Of a stretch of DNA of 64,000 bases, positions 19,118-28,714 are shown in pieces. Source of the DNA: Pseudomonas fragi (GTDB lineage: Bacteria; Pseudomonadota; Gammaproteobacteria; Pseudomonadales; Pseudomonadaceae); NCBI RefSeq assembly GCF_025426255.1, contig NZ_CP104861.1:4883001-4947000 (forward strand), given 5' to 3'. Numbering within the stretch: the stretch's first letter is position 1; every line of letters begins with the position of its first letter. The position numbers and the translations under genes were made by a program. The notes under the pieces were generated by a model that was not told the origin of the DNA, did not search any database, and worked only from the letters and a program-made list of their open reading frames with translations.

Positions 19118-19954
19118 TTATTCCGCGATCAACCACTCCATCTGCCAGCCGCCCTGGGTTTGCCCCAGTTTCTTGGCCAGCCACGGCAGCAGTTCACGCA
19201 GCTCCTCTTCCAGACCCCAAGGCGGGTTGGCAATGGCCAAACCGGAGCCATTGAGGCTGTTGGGCGTGTCCAGCGGATGAACGAACAACTCTACCTGCAG
19301 CAGTTTCGGCGCACCTGAACCCGCCAGGTCCTGATAAAAACGACGCAGTTGGCGCTTGTCCTTGATCGGATACCAGATCGCCACAACGGTCTGACGCATG
19401 CGGCTAATCGCGTCTTTCAACGATTCAGCGCAACGCTTCATTTCATCCAGCTTCTCGAACGGCGGGTCGATCAACATCAGCCCACGCTTCTCGGCCACTG
19501 GCAGCAGCGCCCGCGGCACATGCCAGCCTTCCCCAAGATGCACGGCAACACGGCGGTCACCCTTCATGTTGTCTTTGAGCAACACGCCATCTTCGGGGTG
19601 TTTTTCGTTCAACAGCACGCGGTCCTGGGAACGGGTCAAGCGTCGAGCCCACTCCGGTGAGCCCGGGTAATAGCGCAACTCGCCATCCGGGTTCATCTTG
19701 TGCAGCACCTGCATGTAATCGTCAGTCACCGCAGGCAGGTCTTTCTGACCCCACAACCGTGCGATACCTTCCAGATACTCGCCTGTACGATTGGCCTGAT
19801 CGCCCTTGAGGTCGTACAAACCAATACCGGCGTGGGTATCGAGGTAGGCAAAAGGCTGCTCTTTGCGCGACATCAGGGCGATGAGGCGGGTCAAGACGAT
19901 ATGTTTGAAAACGTCGGCGTGGTTGCCGGCGTGGAAGGCGTGACGATAATTCAT
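19118..19954 (-). CDS. rlmJ: 23S rRNA (adenine2030-N6)-methyltransferase RlmJ
   Basis: A 278-residue SAM enzyme methylating A2030 of 23S rRNA. MNYRHAFHAGNHADVFKH is the family N-terminus and sets the start (an in-frame upstream Met would add 13 non-matching residues). FAYLDTHAGIGLYDL contains the SAM loop and MLIDPPFEKLDEM the D/N-P-P-Y/F catalytic motif. Length is normal. It is convergent with msrA and downstream of putP on the same strand, separated from it by a strong terminator. Confidence 0.93.
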   Translation of the reverse strand: MNYRHAFHAGNHADVFKHIVLTRLIALMSRKEQPFAYLDTHAGIGLYDLKGDQANRTGEYLEGIARLWGQKDLPAVTDDYMQVLHKMNPDGELRYYPGSPEWARRLTRSQDRVLLNEKHPEDGVLLKDNMKGDRRVAVHLGEGWHVPRALLPVAEKRGLMLIDPPFEKLDEMKRCAESLKDAISRMRQTVVAIWYPIKDKRQLRRFYQDLAGSGAPKLLQVELFVHPLDTPNSLNGSGLAIANPPWGLEEELRELLPWLAKKLGQTQGGWQMEWLIAE

Positions 19955-20047
19955 GGTTGCTCCTGCGCAGGAGGCGAAGTTTACCTTGTACACATCCTGA
20001 CGTCAGGTGCCAGGCGGTTTTTCCGAGATACGGTGAAACCCGCTGGC

Positions 20048-20088
20048 AAAAAAAAACGGCCCGTCTCACCAGGAGACAGGCCGTTTTA
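20048..20088 (-). terminator. putP terminator
   Basis: AAAACGGCC-CGTCTC / GAGACA-GGCCGTTTT stem with a short CACCAG loop; on the minus strand it ends in nine T. Ideally placed 35 bases after the putP stop. Confidence 0.9.
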
Positions 20089-20122
20089 GAACACCCTCAA
20101 GTCAGCGCATGCGCTTACCTGA

Positions 20123-21610
20123 TCAGCGGTTCAGCTTGAAGTCTTTCTCAGCAGCATCGAAGCGCTCAATCATGCCCTTGGTCGGGCCTTTGCCAGTGTG
20201 GCTCACCAGCACGATGGCCAGGCTGCCCAGGATAAAGCCCGGGATGATTTCGTACAGGCCGAACAGAGCGAAATGCTTCCACACGATCACGGTGAAGGCA
20301 CCGACCAGAATACCGGCCAACGCACCATTGCGGGTCATGCCTTTCCACAGTACCGAGATCAGTACCACTGGACCGAAAGCAGCACCGAAGCCTGCCCACG
20401 CATAGCTCACCAGACCCAGAACACGGTTCTCAGGGTTGGCCGCCAGAGCGATAGCGATCAGCGCAACCAGCAACACCATGGCGCGACCGACCCATACCAG
20501 TTCCATCTGGGATGCATTTTTGCGCAGGAAAGCCTTGTAGAAGTCTTCAGTCAGGGCACTGGAGCACACCAGCAACTGGCAGCTCAGAGTACTCATGACC
20601 GCAGCCAGAATGGCCGACAGCAGTACACCGGCAATCCATGGGTTGAACAGCAGCTTGGCCAGCTCGATGAATACACGCTCAGGGTTTTCGTTCACTGGGC
20701 CTGCTACTTCCGGGTGTGCCGAGAAGTAAGCGATACCGAAGAAGCCCACAGCGACCGTACCGGCCAGACACAGGATCATCCAGGTCATGGAGATACGGCG
20801 CGCCTTGGCGATCGACTTGACCGAATCAGCAGCCATGAAACGCGCCAAAATGTGCGGCTGGCCGAAGTAACCCAGACCCCAGCCCATCAGCGAGATGATG
20901 CCGATGAAGGAAGTACCCTTGAGCATGTCGAAGTTGCTTGGATCCTGAGCTTCAATGGCCAGGAACGTGGTGTCCACGCCGCCAGTGGCCAGCAGCACGA
21001 TAATCGGCGTGAGGATCAGTGCAAAGATCATCAGGGTGGCTTGAACGGTGTCAGTCCAGCTCACGGCCAGGAAGCCGCCGATAAAGGTGTAGGCAATGGT
21101 CGCCGCAGCACCGGCCCACAAAGCAGTTTCGTAAGGCATACCGAAGGTGCTTTCGAACAGACGGGCACCGGCCACGATGCCGGAAGCGCAGTAGATGGTG
21201 AAGAACACCAGAATCACGATGGCCGAGATAATCCGCAACAAACCGCTTTTATCTTCAAAACGGCTGGAGAAGTAATCCGGCAGGGTCAGCGCATCACCGT
21301 TGTGCTCGGTCTGTACCCGCAGGCGACCGGCAACAAACAACCAGTTCAGATAAGCACCGGTCACCAGACCAATGGCGATCCAGCTTTCCGACAAACCGGA
21401 CATGTAAATCGCGCCCGGCAAACCCATCAACAGCCAGCCGCTCATGTCGGAGGCGCCAGCGGACAACGCAGTTACAACACTGCCCAGGCTACGGCCACCG
21501 AGAATATAGTCAGAAAGGTTGTTGGTGGAGCGATAGGCCATAAGGCCGATCAGCACCATTGCCGCGATATAGATCACAAATGTGATCAGGGTTGGGTTAC
21601 TAACACTCAT
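20123..21610 (-). CDS. putP: sodium/proline symporter PutP
   Basis: A 495-residue SSS-family transporter bringing proline in with Na+. The LGGRSLGSVVTALSAGASDMSGWLLMG segment carries the family's sodium-binding TM2 motif, and there are about 13 hydrophobic segments. Divergent from putA, the classic pair, with which it shares a 478-bp control region containing six GTTGCA boxes. Length and termini match PutP of pseudomonads. Confidence 0.96.
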   Translation of the reverse strand: MSVSNPTLITFVIYIAAMVLIGLMAYRSTNNLSDYILGGRSLGSVVTALSAGASDMSGWLLMGLPGAIYMSGLSESWIAIGLVTGAYLNWLFVAGRLRVQTEHNGDALTLPDYFSSRFEDKSGLLRIISAIVILVFFTIYCASGIVAGARLFESTFGMPYETALWAGAAATIAYTFIGGFLAVSWTDTVQATLMIFALILTPIIVLLATGGVDTTFLAIEAQDPSNFDMLKGTSFIGIISLMGWGLGYFGQPHILARFMAADSVKSIAKARRISMTWMILCLAGTVAVGFFGIAYFSAHPEVAGPVNENPERVFIELAKLLFNPWIAGVLLSAILAAVMSTLSCQLLVCSSALTEDFYKAFLRKNASQMELVWVGRAMVLLVALIAIALAANPENRVLGLVSYAWAGFGAAFGPVVLISVLWKGMTRNGALAGILVGAFTVIVWKHFALFGLYEIIPGFILGSLAIVLVSHTGKGPTKGMIERFDAAEKDFKLNR

Positions 21611-21778
21611 TTAAAAAGCCCTGGCATTGTTTTTATGTTTAGCGGCGGTCTGGCCGTACGCTCACAAACGTCCTGTTTGAGACGATTAACCTTGCCGCGC
21701 ATTTATGACTGACGTTTCCCCAGGAAAATCATCAGTTGATGAACCATAACGCAGGAAGAAAAATCTAACCTGCAGCCG

Positions 21779-22016
21779 GTTGCACCTTGGGCGCGAATGC
21801 TATGCAACAAAGCAAATAAGGTGCAACCAGTTTCTATCACCTAAGTTGCACCTTGTCGCCTTTTCGTCTCAATTCAGTATTTTTGCTCCTTTTCGGAGCA
21901 AGAACAGCGCAAAACCATCGAAATAGCACCAAGCCGACGCACCCTTTCGGCTGTGTTGAAATATTCCTGACGAAGTGTCGAACAATCTGTAAAAAAACGG
22001 GTTGCACTAGGTTGCA
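21779..22016. promoter_or_regulatory. PutA operator cluster (six GTTGCA boxes)
   Basis: The hexamer GTTGCA, the core of the E. coli PutA operator, occurs at 21779-21784, 21845-21850, 22001-22006 and 22011-22016 on the plus strand. As TGCAAC it occurs at 21803-21808 and 21822-21827. Most are in the longer context GGTTGCACCT. The group next to putP and the tandem pair 73 bp before the putA ATG fit autorepression of both promoters by the ribbon-helix-helix domain of PutA. The rest of 21611-22088 is AT-rich and without ORFs. Confidence 0.85.
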
Positions 22017-22088
22017 CCTCTCTCGGCGCAGCGCTAATCTTGCCGCCAGCTGCTGCCACGCAAATGTGGCACCCATGAGGATAAAAAT

Positions 22089-25000
22089 ATGGCTACCACC
22101 ACCCTTGGGGTCAAACTTGACGACCCAACCCGCGAGCGCCTCAAGGCTGCCGCGACCTCGATTGATCGCACGCCACACTGGCTGATCAAGCAGGCAATCT
22201 TCAATTACCTGGAGAAACTCGAGGGTGGTGCAACCCTTAGCGAGCTGAGCGGTATCCCTGGCAGCGCCAGCGATGACGCCGACGACGCACACGCCGATCA
22301 CGCGCATCAGTGCTTCCTGGAGTTTGCAGAAAGCATCCTGCCGCAATCGGTACTGCGCGCAGCGATCACCTCTGCTTACCGTCGCCCGGAACCCGAAGTG
22401 GTGCCGATGCTGATTGAGCAGGCCCGCCTGCCAGCCCCGATGGCTGAAGCTACGCAAGCCCTGGCCGCCTCGATTGCCGAAAAACTGCGCAACCAGAAGA
22501 GCGCCGGTGGCCGTGCCGGTATCGTGCAAGGCCTGCTGCAAGAATTCTCCCTGTCGTCCCAGGAAGGCGTGGCGCTGATGTGCCTGGCCGAAGCGCTGCT
22601 GCGCATTCCGGACAAAGGCACCCGCGACGCCCTGATCCGCGACAAGATCAGCACCGGCAACTGGCACCCGCACTTGGGCAACAGCCCGTCGCTGTTCGTG
22701 AATGCCGCGACCTGGGGCTTGCTGCTGACCGGCAAGCTGGTATCGACGCACAACGAAGCAGGCCTGACCTCCTCCCTGAGCCGCATCATCGGCAAAAGCG
22801 GCGAGCCGATGATCCGCAAGGGCGTCGACATGGCCATGCGCCTGATGGGCGAGCAGTTTGTGACCGGCGAAACCATCGCCGAAGCCCTGGCCAACGCCAC
22901 GCGCTTTGAAGCCAAGGGCTTCCGTTATTCCTACGACATGCTCGGCGAAGCTGCACTGACCGAACATGACGCGCAAAAGTACCTCGCGTCCTACGAGCAA
23001 GCCATCCACTCGATTGGCAAAGCGTCCCACGGTCGTGGCATTTATGAAGGCCCGGGCATCTCCATCAAGCTCTCGGCCCTGCACCCGCGTTACAGCCGCG
23101 CCCAGTACGAGCGCGTGATGGACGAGCTGTACCCGCGCCTGCTGTCGCTGACCCTGCTGGCCAAGCACTATGACATCGGCCTCAACATCGATGCCGAAGA
23201 AGCCGACCGCCTCGAAATCTCGCTCGACCTGCTGGAGCGCCTCTGCTTCGAACCGCAACTGGCTGGCTGGAACGGTATCGGTTTCGTGATCCAGGCTTAC
23301 CAGAAGCGTTGCCCGTACGTGATCGACTATGTGATCGACCTGGCTCGTCGCAGCCGTCATCGCCTGATGATCCGCCTGGTGAAAGGCGCGTACTGGGACA
23401 GCGAAATCAAGCGTGCCCAGGTCGAAGGCCTGGAAGGCTACCCGGTCTACACCCGCAAGGTGTACACCGACGTGTCCTACATCGCTTGCGCGAAAAAACT
23501 GCTGGCCGTTCCAGAAGCGATCTACCCGCAGTTCGCCACTCACAACGCCCAAACCCTGGCGGCGATTTACCACATCGCCGGCCAGAACTACTACACCGGC
23601 CAGTACGAGTTCCAGTGCCTGCACGGCATGGGCGAACCGCTTTACGAACAGGTTGTAGGCAAGATTTCCGACGGCAAACTGAACCGTCCGTGCCGTGTGT
23701 ACGCCCCGGTTGGCACCCACGAAACATTGCTGGCCTACCTCGTTCGTCGCTTGCTGGAAAACGGCGCCAACACCTCGTTCGTTAACCGCATTGCCGACCA
23801 CACCATCGCGATCCACCAGTTGGTGGCCGACCCGGTGAGCCAGATCGAGCAGATGGCTACAACGGAAGGCGGCTTCGGTTTGCCGCACCCGCGTATCCCG
23901 CTGCCGCGTGACCTGTATGGCAGCGAGCGCGCCAACTCCAGCGGCATCGACATGTCCAACGAACACCGCCTGGCGTCGTTGTCCTGTGCATTGCTGGCCA
24001 CTGCCCACAACGATTGGAAAGCCGCGCCAATGCTCGGTTGCGACTCCAGCAACGAAGCCTCTGCACCGGTACTCAACCCGGCCGACCTGCGTGACGTGGT
24101 CGGTCATGTACAAGAAGCCACTGTTGAAGACGCCGACAAGGCCATCCAGTGCGCGCTAAGTGCCGCACCGATCTGGCAGGCCACCCCGCCCGCTGAACGC
24201 GCTGCGATCCTGGAGCGTGCCGCCGACCTGATGGAAGCCGAGATCCAGCCACTGATGGGCCTGCTGGCCCGTGAAGCCGGCAAGACCTTCGCCAACGCCA
24301 TTGCCGAAGTGCGCGAAGCCGTCGACTTCCTGCGTTACTATGCAGTGCAGGCGCGCAACGACTTCACCAACGATGCCCACCGCCCATTGGGCCCGGTGGT
24401 CTGCATCAGCCCGTGGAACTTCCCGCTGGCAATCTTCAGCGGCCAGGTCGCTGCTGCCTTGGCTGCCGGTAACCCGGTACTGGCCAAACCGGCGGAACAA
24501 ACTCCGCTGGTTGCCGCTCAGGCTGTGCGCATCCTGCTCGAAGCAGGCATCCCGCAGGGCGTGCTGCAATTGCTGCCGGGCCGTGGCGAAACCGTGGGCG
24601 CACGCCTGGTCGGCGACGATCGGGTCAAAGGCGTGATGTTCACCGGCTCCACCGAAGTTGCACGCTTGCTGCAACGCAACGTGGCAGGCCGCCTGGATGC
24701 TCAAGGCCGTCCTATCCCGCTGATCGCCGAAACCGGCGGCCAGAACGCCATGATCGTTGACTCCTCGGCACTGACCGAACAAGTGGTTATCGATGTGGTG
24801 TCCTCGGCCTTCGACAGCGCCGGCCAGCGCTGCTCGGCGCTGCGCGTACTGTGCCTGCAGGAAGATTCTGCAGACCGCGTAATCGAAATGCTCAAAGGTG
24901 CCATGGCCGAATCGCGCATGGGCAACCCGGAACGTCTGAACGTGGACATTGGTCCGGTGATCGATGCCGAAGCCAAGGCCGGGATCGAGCAACACATCCA

Positions 25001-26042
25001 GGGCATGCGCGATAAAGGTCGCACTGTTTACCAGATGGCCATTGCCGATATCGAAGAGAGCAAACGCGGCACCTTCGTCATGCCGACCCTGATTGAACTG
25101 GAAAGCTTCGACGAGCTGGAACGTGAAATCTTCGGGCCCGTGCTGCACGTGGTGCGCTACAAGCGCAAAGACATCGACCAACTGATCGCACAGATCAACG
25201 CTTCGGGTTATGGCCTGACGCTGGGCGTACACACCCGCATCGACGAAACCATTGCCAAAGTGGTCAATAACGTCAATGCCGGTAACGTCTACGTTAACCG
25301 CAACATCGTAGGTGCCGTGGTCGGTGTACAACCGTTCGGCGGCGAAGGCCTGTCGGGCACCGGCCCTAAAGCCGGTGGTCCGTTGTATATGTACCGTCTG
25401 CTGTCGACCCGCCCAAGCAATGCGATCGAGCAGTCGTTCGCCAAGGTCGACGCCATTACCGCACCGGACACCCAGGCCCGCGACGCCATGAGCAAACCGC
25501 TCAGCGCGCTGCAAGCCTGGGCCACCAGCAACCAGCAACCAGCACTGGCCGAACTGTGCACCGAGTACGCTACGCACTCGCAAAGCGGCATTACGCGCCT
25601 GCTCAACGGCCCGACCGGCGAGCGCAACAGCTACGCAATCTTGCCGCGTGAACACGTGCTGTGCCTGGCTGAAGTCGAAAGCGACCTGCTGACCCAACTG
25701 GCTGCCGTACTGGCCGTGGGTAGCACCGCTGTACTGCCGCAAAGCGAGCTGGCCAAGGCCTTGGTCACCCGTTTGCCAAAAGAGGTGCAAGCACGCATCA
25801 CTCTGGTGGCTGACTGGACCAAGGACGAAGTGATCTTCGACGCCGTACTGCACCACGGCGACTGCGATCAGTTGCGCGACGTGTGCCAGCAAGTGGCCCA
25901 GCGCACCGGCGCCATTGTGGGCGTGCAAGGTCTGTCCCAAGGCGAAACCAACATCGCTCTGGAACGTCTGGTGATCGAGCGCGCACTCAGCGTCAACACT
26001 GCTGCTGCTGGCGGTAACGCGAGCTTGATGACCATCGGTTGA
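22089..26042 (+). CDS. putA: trifunctional PutA: repressor, proline dehydrogenase, P5C dehydrogenase
   Basis: A 1317-residue protein that oxidises proline to glutamate. The N-terminal TTLGVKLDDPTRERL (residues 3-17) and following helices form a ribbon-helix-helix DNA-binding domain. The FAD proline dehydrogenase barrel spans roughly 190-500 (LNIDAEEADRLEISLDLLE, RLVKGAYWDSEIKRAQ). The aldehyde dehydrogenase spans roughly 600-1090, with AETGGQNAMIVDSSA and catalytic Cys915 in SAGQRCSALRV. A C-terminal ~200-residue domain is present as in long PutA. Divergent from putP with six GTTGCA boxes between them; followed by a strong terminator. Confidence 0.97.
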   Translation: MATTTLGVKLDDPTRERLKAAATSIDRTPHWLIKQAIFNYLEKLEGGATLSELSGIPGSASDDADDAHADHAHQCFLEFAESILPQSVLRAAITSAYRRPEPEVVPMLIEQARLPAPMAEATQALAASIAEKLRNQKSAGGRAGIVQGLLQEFSLSSQEGVALMCLAEALLRIPDKGTRDALIRDKISTGNWHPHLGNSPSLFVNAATWGLLLTGKLVSTHNEAGLTSSLSRIIGKSGEPMIRKGVDMAMRLMGEQFVTGETIAEALANATRFEAKGFRYSYDMLGEAALTEHDAQKYLASYEQAIHSIGKASHGRGIYEGPGISIKLSALHPRYSRAQYERVMDELYPRLLSLTLLAKHYDIGLNIDAEEADRLEISLDLLERLCFEPQLAGWNGIGFVIQAYQKRCPYVIDYVIDLARRSRHRLMIRLVKGAYWDSEIKRAQVEGLEGYPVYTRKVYTDVSYIACAKKLLAVPEAIYPQFATHNAQTLAAIYHIAGQNYYTGQYEFQCLHGMGEPLYEQVVGKISDGKLNRPCRVYAPVGTHETLLAYLVRRLLENGANTSFVNRIADHTIAIHQLVADPVSQIEQMATTEGGFGLPHPRIPLPRDLYGSERANSSGIDMSNEHRLASLSCALLATAHNDWKAAPMLGCDSSNEASAPVLNPADLRDVVGHVQEATVEDADKAIQCALSAAPIWQATPPAERAAILERAADLMEAEIQPLMGLLAREAGKTFANAIAEVREAVDFLRYYAVQARNDFTNDAHRPLGPVVCISPWNFPLAIFSGQVAAALAAGNPVLAKPAEQTPLVAAQAVRILLEAGIPQGVLQLLPGRGETVGARLVGDDRVKGVMFTGSTEVARLLQRNVAGRLDAQGRPIPLIAETGGQNAMIVDSSALTEQVVIDVVSSAFDSAGQRCSALRVLCLQEDSADRVIEMLKGAMAESRMGNPERLNVDIGPVIDAEAKAGIEQHIQGMRDKGRTVYQMAIADIEESKRGTFVMPTLIELESFDELEREIFGPVLHVVRYKRKDIDQLIAQINASGYGLTLGVHTRIDETIAKVVNNVNAGNVYVNRNIVGAVVGVQPFGGEGLSGTGPKAGGPLYMYRLLSTRPSNAIEQSFAKVDAITAPDTQARDAMSKPLSALQAWATSNQQPALAELCTEYATHSQSGITRLLNGPTGERNSYAILPREHVLCLAEVESDLLTQLAAVLAVGSTAVLPQSELAKALVTRLPKEVQARITLVADWTKDEVIFDAVLHHGDCDQLRDVCQQVAQRTGAIVGVQGLSQGETNIALERLVIERALSVNTAAAGGNASLMTIG

Positions 26043-26060
26043 TGGTTTGAACGGGCAATA

Positions 26061-26097
26061 AAAAACCGGGCACCTGAAAAGGTTGCCCGGTTTTTTT
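26061..26097. terminator. bidirectional terminator, putA / membrane protein
   Basis: AAAAACCGGGCA and TGCCCGGTTTTTTT pair around a CCTGAAAAGGT loop; T-tracts on both strands serve the convergent putA and the minus-strand gene at 26109. Confidence 0.9.
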
Positions 26098-26108
26098 ACA
26101 TCAAAAAA

Positions 26109-26690
26109 TCAGCCTTCGAACATAAACACGAGATAGGCAACGAAGGCCATGTACAGCACACCCACAACCATCCACACAATATTGGAGCAAGTGAACGCGC
26201 TGTTGTGGCTGCCCTGCGGGTCGCCACCCAGCATATTGATCGCACGCTGAGCCTCGACAAACATCGCACAGCAGCTGGCTATCAACACAACGTTGGCGAC
26301 AAACACAAACACCGTATCCGTAGGCCGGTTAAAGAACAGCGACACCAGCACCGCGAACATGACCAGCAGCATGATCAATAAGCCCCGGGTCTCCGGGTGC
26401 CAGAAGTATGAGCGCCCCGTCATGTCCAGGCCGTTCTGAACCTTGTCAAACAGCGAAAGAATAAAGAACGGCCAGAACACGGCACGCATCAACGGCATGA
26501 TCGGTGCTCCGCTCACTTCTTTATATGACGCCCAGTTACGGTACGACCAATAAAATACGTACCCGCCCGCCGTCAGCGCATACAGCAAAATAAACTTGGT
26601 GACAGACACGACATACAGCGTGCTTCGCTCGTCATCAGGCCGCGATTTTTTGTCCACTAACGTACCGTCAGCCGCAGTTGCAGGGTTCAT
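26109..26690 (-). CDS. four-helix membrane protein of unknown function
   Basis: About 193 residues from the ATG reading MNPATAADG; an in-frame GTG five codons earlier is an alternative. A short polar N-terminus is followed by the hydrophobic VTKFILLYALTAGGYVFYWSYRNW and the segment MRAVFWPFFILSLFD, then three further hydrophobic stretches ending with VGVLYMAFVAYLVFMFEG. The K-F-x-L-L ... Y-x-F-Y-W-x-Y-R-N-W pattern recalls DUF4234-type membrane proteins, but I cannot name a function. Stands alone, convergent with putA. Confidence 0.7.
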   Translation of the reverse strand: MNPATAADGTLVDKKSRPDDERSTLYVVSVTKFILLYALTAGGYVFYWSYRNWASYKEVSGAPIMPLMRAVFWPFFILSLFDKVQNGLDMTGRSYFWHPETRGLLIMLLVMFAVLVSLFFNRPTDTVFVFVANVVLIASCCAMFVEAQRAINMLGGDPQGSHNSAFTCSNIVWMVVGVLYMAFVAYLVFMFEG

Positions 26691-26936
26691 ATCACATCCA
26701 TGCACAAGTGGGAGGTCGCAGTAGACACAATTTGCCCAACATAAAAATGCAGTCAGATTCCCATTACCCTGTAAGAAAAAACCAAATCATCAACTGCGTG
26801 GCACCAAAAAAGCACATGCTGAAATTCATTCAAAACCTTTTTGACAGCCCGCCAATAACGCAGGTTAGAATCGCTGGCACGCAGACTGCATGTTTGGTTT
26901 GCGCCCTGTCTTTTTGAGTTTCCTGGAGTACTGCCT

Positions 26937-28679
26937 TTGAATGCGACGACCATCAACAGCCTGTTCTTGATCGGCGCGTTGCTGGTAGGTGCAAGCATCC
27001 TGGTAAGTTCCCTGTCCTCGCGTCTGGGCATCCCGATTTTGGTCATCATCCTTGCGGTGGGCATGACGGCGGGTGTCGATGGCGGCGGCATTATTTTTGA
27101 CAACTACCCCACCGCTTATCTGGTGGGCAACCTCGCCCTGGCGGTGATTTTGCTCGATGGCGGCTTGCGCACGCGGGTCTCCAGTTTCCGCGTGGCGTTA
27201 TGGCCGGCGCTGTCGCTAGCCACGGTGGGGGTGATGATCACCACCGGGCTCACCGGCCTGATGGCCGCCTGGCTGTTCAACCTCAACCTGATCCAGGGCC
27301 TGCTGGTCGGCGCCATTGTCGGCTCGACCGATGCGGCGGCGGTGTTCTCGTTGCTGGGTGGCAAGGGCTTGAACGAGCGGGTTTCGGCCAGCCTCGAGAT
27401 CGAATCCGGCAGCAACGACCCGATGGCGGTGTTCCTCACCGTGACCTTGATCGACATGCTGGCCAGCGGCGAAACCGGTCTGCACTGGAGCCTGTTGCTC
27501 AACCTGCTGCGTGAGTTCGGTATCGGCGGCGCAGTCGGGCTGGCAGGTGGCTGGCTGATGCTGCAAATGGTCAACCGGATCAACCTGGCCAACGGCCTGT
27601 ACCCGATTCTGGTGATCGCAGGCGGGCTGGTGGTCTTTTCCCTGACCAACGCCCTGCACGGTAGCGGCTTCCTGGCGGTTTACCTGTGCGGGCTAGTGAT
27701 CGGCAACAGCCCGATTCGCAGCCGTCACGGCATTTTGCACATGCTCGACGGCATGGCCTGGCTGGCACAGATCGGCATGTTCCTGGTCCTTGGCCTGCTG
27801 GTGACGCCGCACGACCTGCTGCCTATCGCGATTCCGGCACTGGCGCTGGCGCTGTGGATGATCCTGTTCGCCCGTCCGCTGTCGGTGATGGTGGGCCTGC
27901 TGCCCTTCAAGGCCTTCCACGGCCGTGAAAAAGCCTTTATCGCGTGGGTAGGCCTGCGTGGCGCGGTGCCGATCATTCTGGCGGTATTCCCGTTGATGGC
28001 CGGGCTGCCCAATGCGCAACTGTATTTCAACCTGGCGTTCTTTATCGTGCTGGTGTCCCTTCTGGTGCAAGGCACCAGCCTGCCGTGGGTTGCCAAGCTG
28101 CTTAAGGTGACCGTACCGCCAGACCTGGCCCCCGTCTCCCGTTCGGCCCTTGAAGTGCATGTCACCAGCGAGTGGGAATTGTTTGTTTACCGTCTCGACG
28201 CACAAAACTGGTGCATCGGCGCGGCCCTGCGGGAACTGAAAATGCCCGATGGCACCCGCATCGCAGCCCTGTTTCGCGATCAAAAACTGCTCCATCCGTC
28301 GGGTAGTACGACGCTGGAAATTGGCGATCTGCTCTGCGTGATCGGCCACGAACACAACTTGCCAGCCTTGGGCAAACTGTTCAGCCAGCCGCCGAGCCGC
28401 GGCCTGGATTTGCGTTTCTTCGGCGACTTTGTGCTCGAAGGCGACGCCCAACTGGGTGCTGTATCGGCCTTGTACGGCCTGAAGCTGGACGGCATCGACC
28501 CCAACATTCCACTCAGCAGCTTTATTGCTCAGAAAGTTGGCGGCGCTCCAGTCGTCGGCGACCAGGTGGAATGGAACAACACCATTTGGACCGTCGCCGT
28601 CATGGAAGGGAACAAGATCGCCAAAGTAGGCGTCAGATTCCCCGAAGGAAGTGCACCGGGGCCCGGGCTGTTCCTCTAA
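26937..28679 (+). CDS. nhaP2: K+/H+ antiporter NhaP2 (CvrA)
   Basis: A 580-residue CPA1 antiporter. About 12-13 membrane segments fill residues 1-400 (LNERVSASLEIESGSNDPMA contains the ND pair of the ion site). A cytoplasmic TrkA-C domain (about 400-490) and a CorC/HlyC-like C-terminal domain follow. Initiation is at TTG behind TGGAG; the ATG four bases later is out of frame. Position before mscK and selO matches P. aeruginosa PA5021. It is thought to counter K+ overload and alkaline/osmotic stress. Confidence 0.92.
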   Translation: MNATTINSLFLIGALLVGASILVSSLSSRLGIPILVIILAVGMTAGVDGGGIIFDNYPTAYLVGNLALAVILLDGGLRTRVSSFRVALWPALSLATVGVMITTGLTGLMAAWLFNLNLIQGLLVGAIVGSTDAAAVFSLLGGKGLNERVSASLEIESGSNDPMAVFLTVTLIDMLASGETGLHWSLLLNLLREFGIGGAVGLAGGWLMLQMVNRINLANGLYPILVIAGGLVVFSLTNALHGSGFLAVYLCGLVIGNSPIRSRHGILHMLDGMAWLAQIGMFLVLGLLVTPHDLLPIAIPALALALWMILFARPLSVMVGLLPFKAFHGREKAFIAWVGLRGAVPIILAVFPLMAGLPNAQLYFNLAFFIVLVSLLVQGTSLPWVAKLLKVTVPPDLAPVSRSALEVHVTSEWELFVYRLDAQNWCIGAALRELKMPDGTRIAALFRDQKLLHPSGSTTLEIGDLLCVIGHEHNLPALGKLFSQPPSRGLDLRFFGDFVLEGDAQLGAVSALYGLKLDGIDPNIPLSSFIAQKVGGAPVVGDQVEWNNTIWTVAVMEGNKIAKVGVRFPEGSAPGPGLFL

Positions 28680-28714
28680 ACTCCAACTTTCTGACCTTTG
28701 TCTGACCGGTATCT

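Noticed and set aside
22011..22016. GTTGCA boxes as random hexamers
   Set aside because: Considered, but six copies in 238 bp, mostly in the longer GGTTGCACC context, in the classic putP-putA arrangement, are too many for chance; kept as operators.
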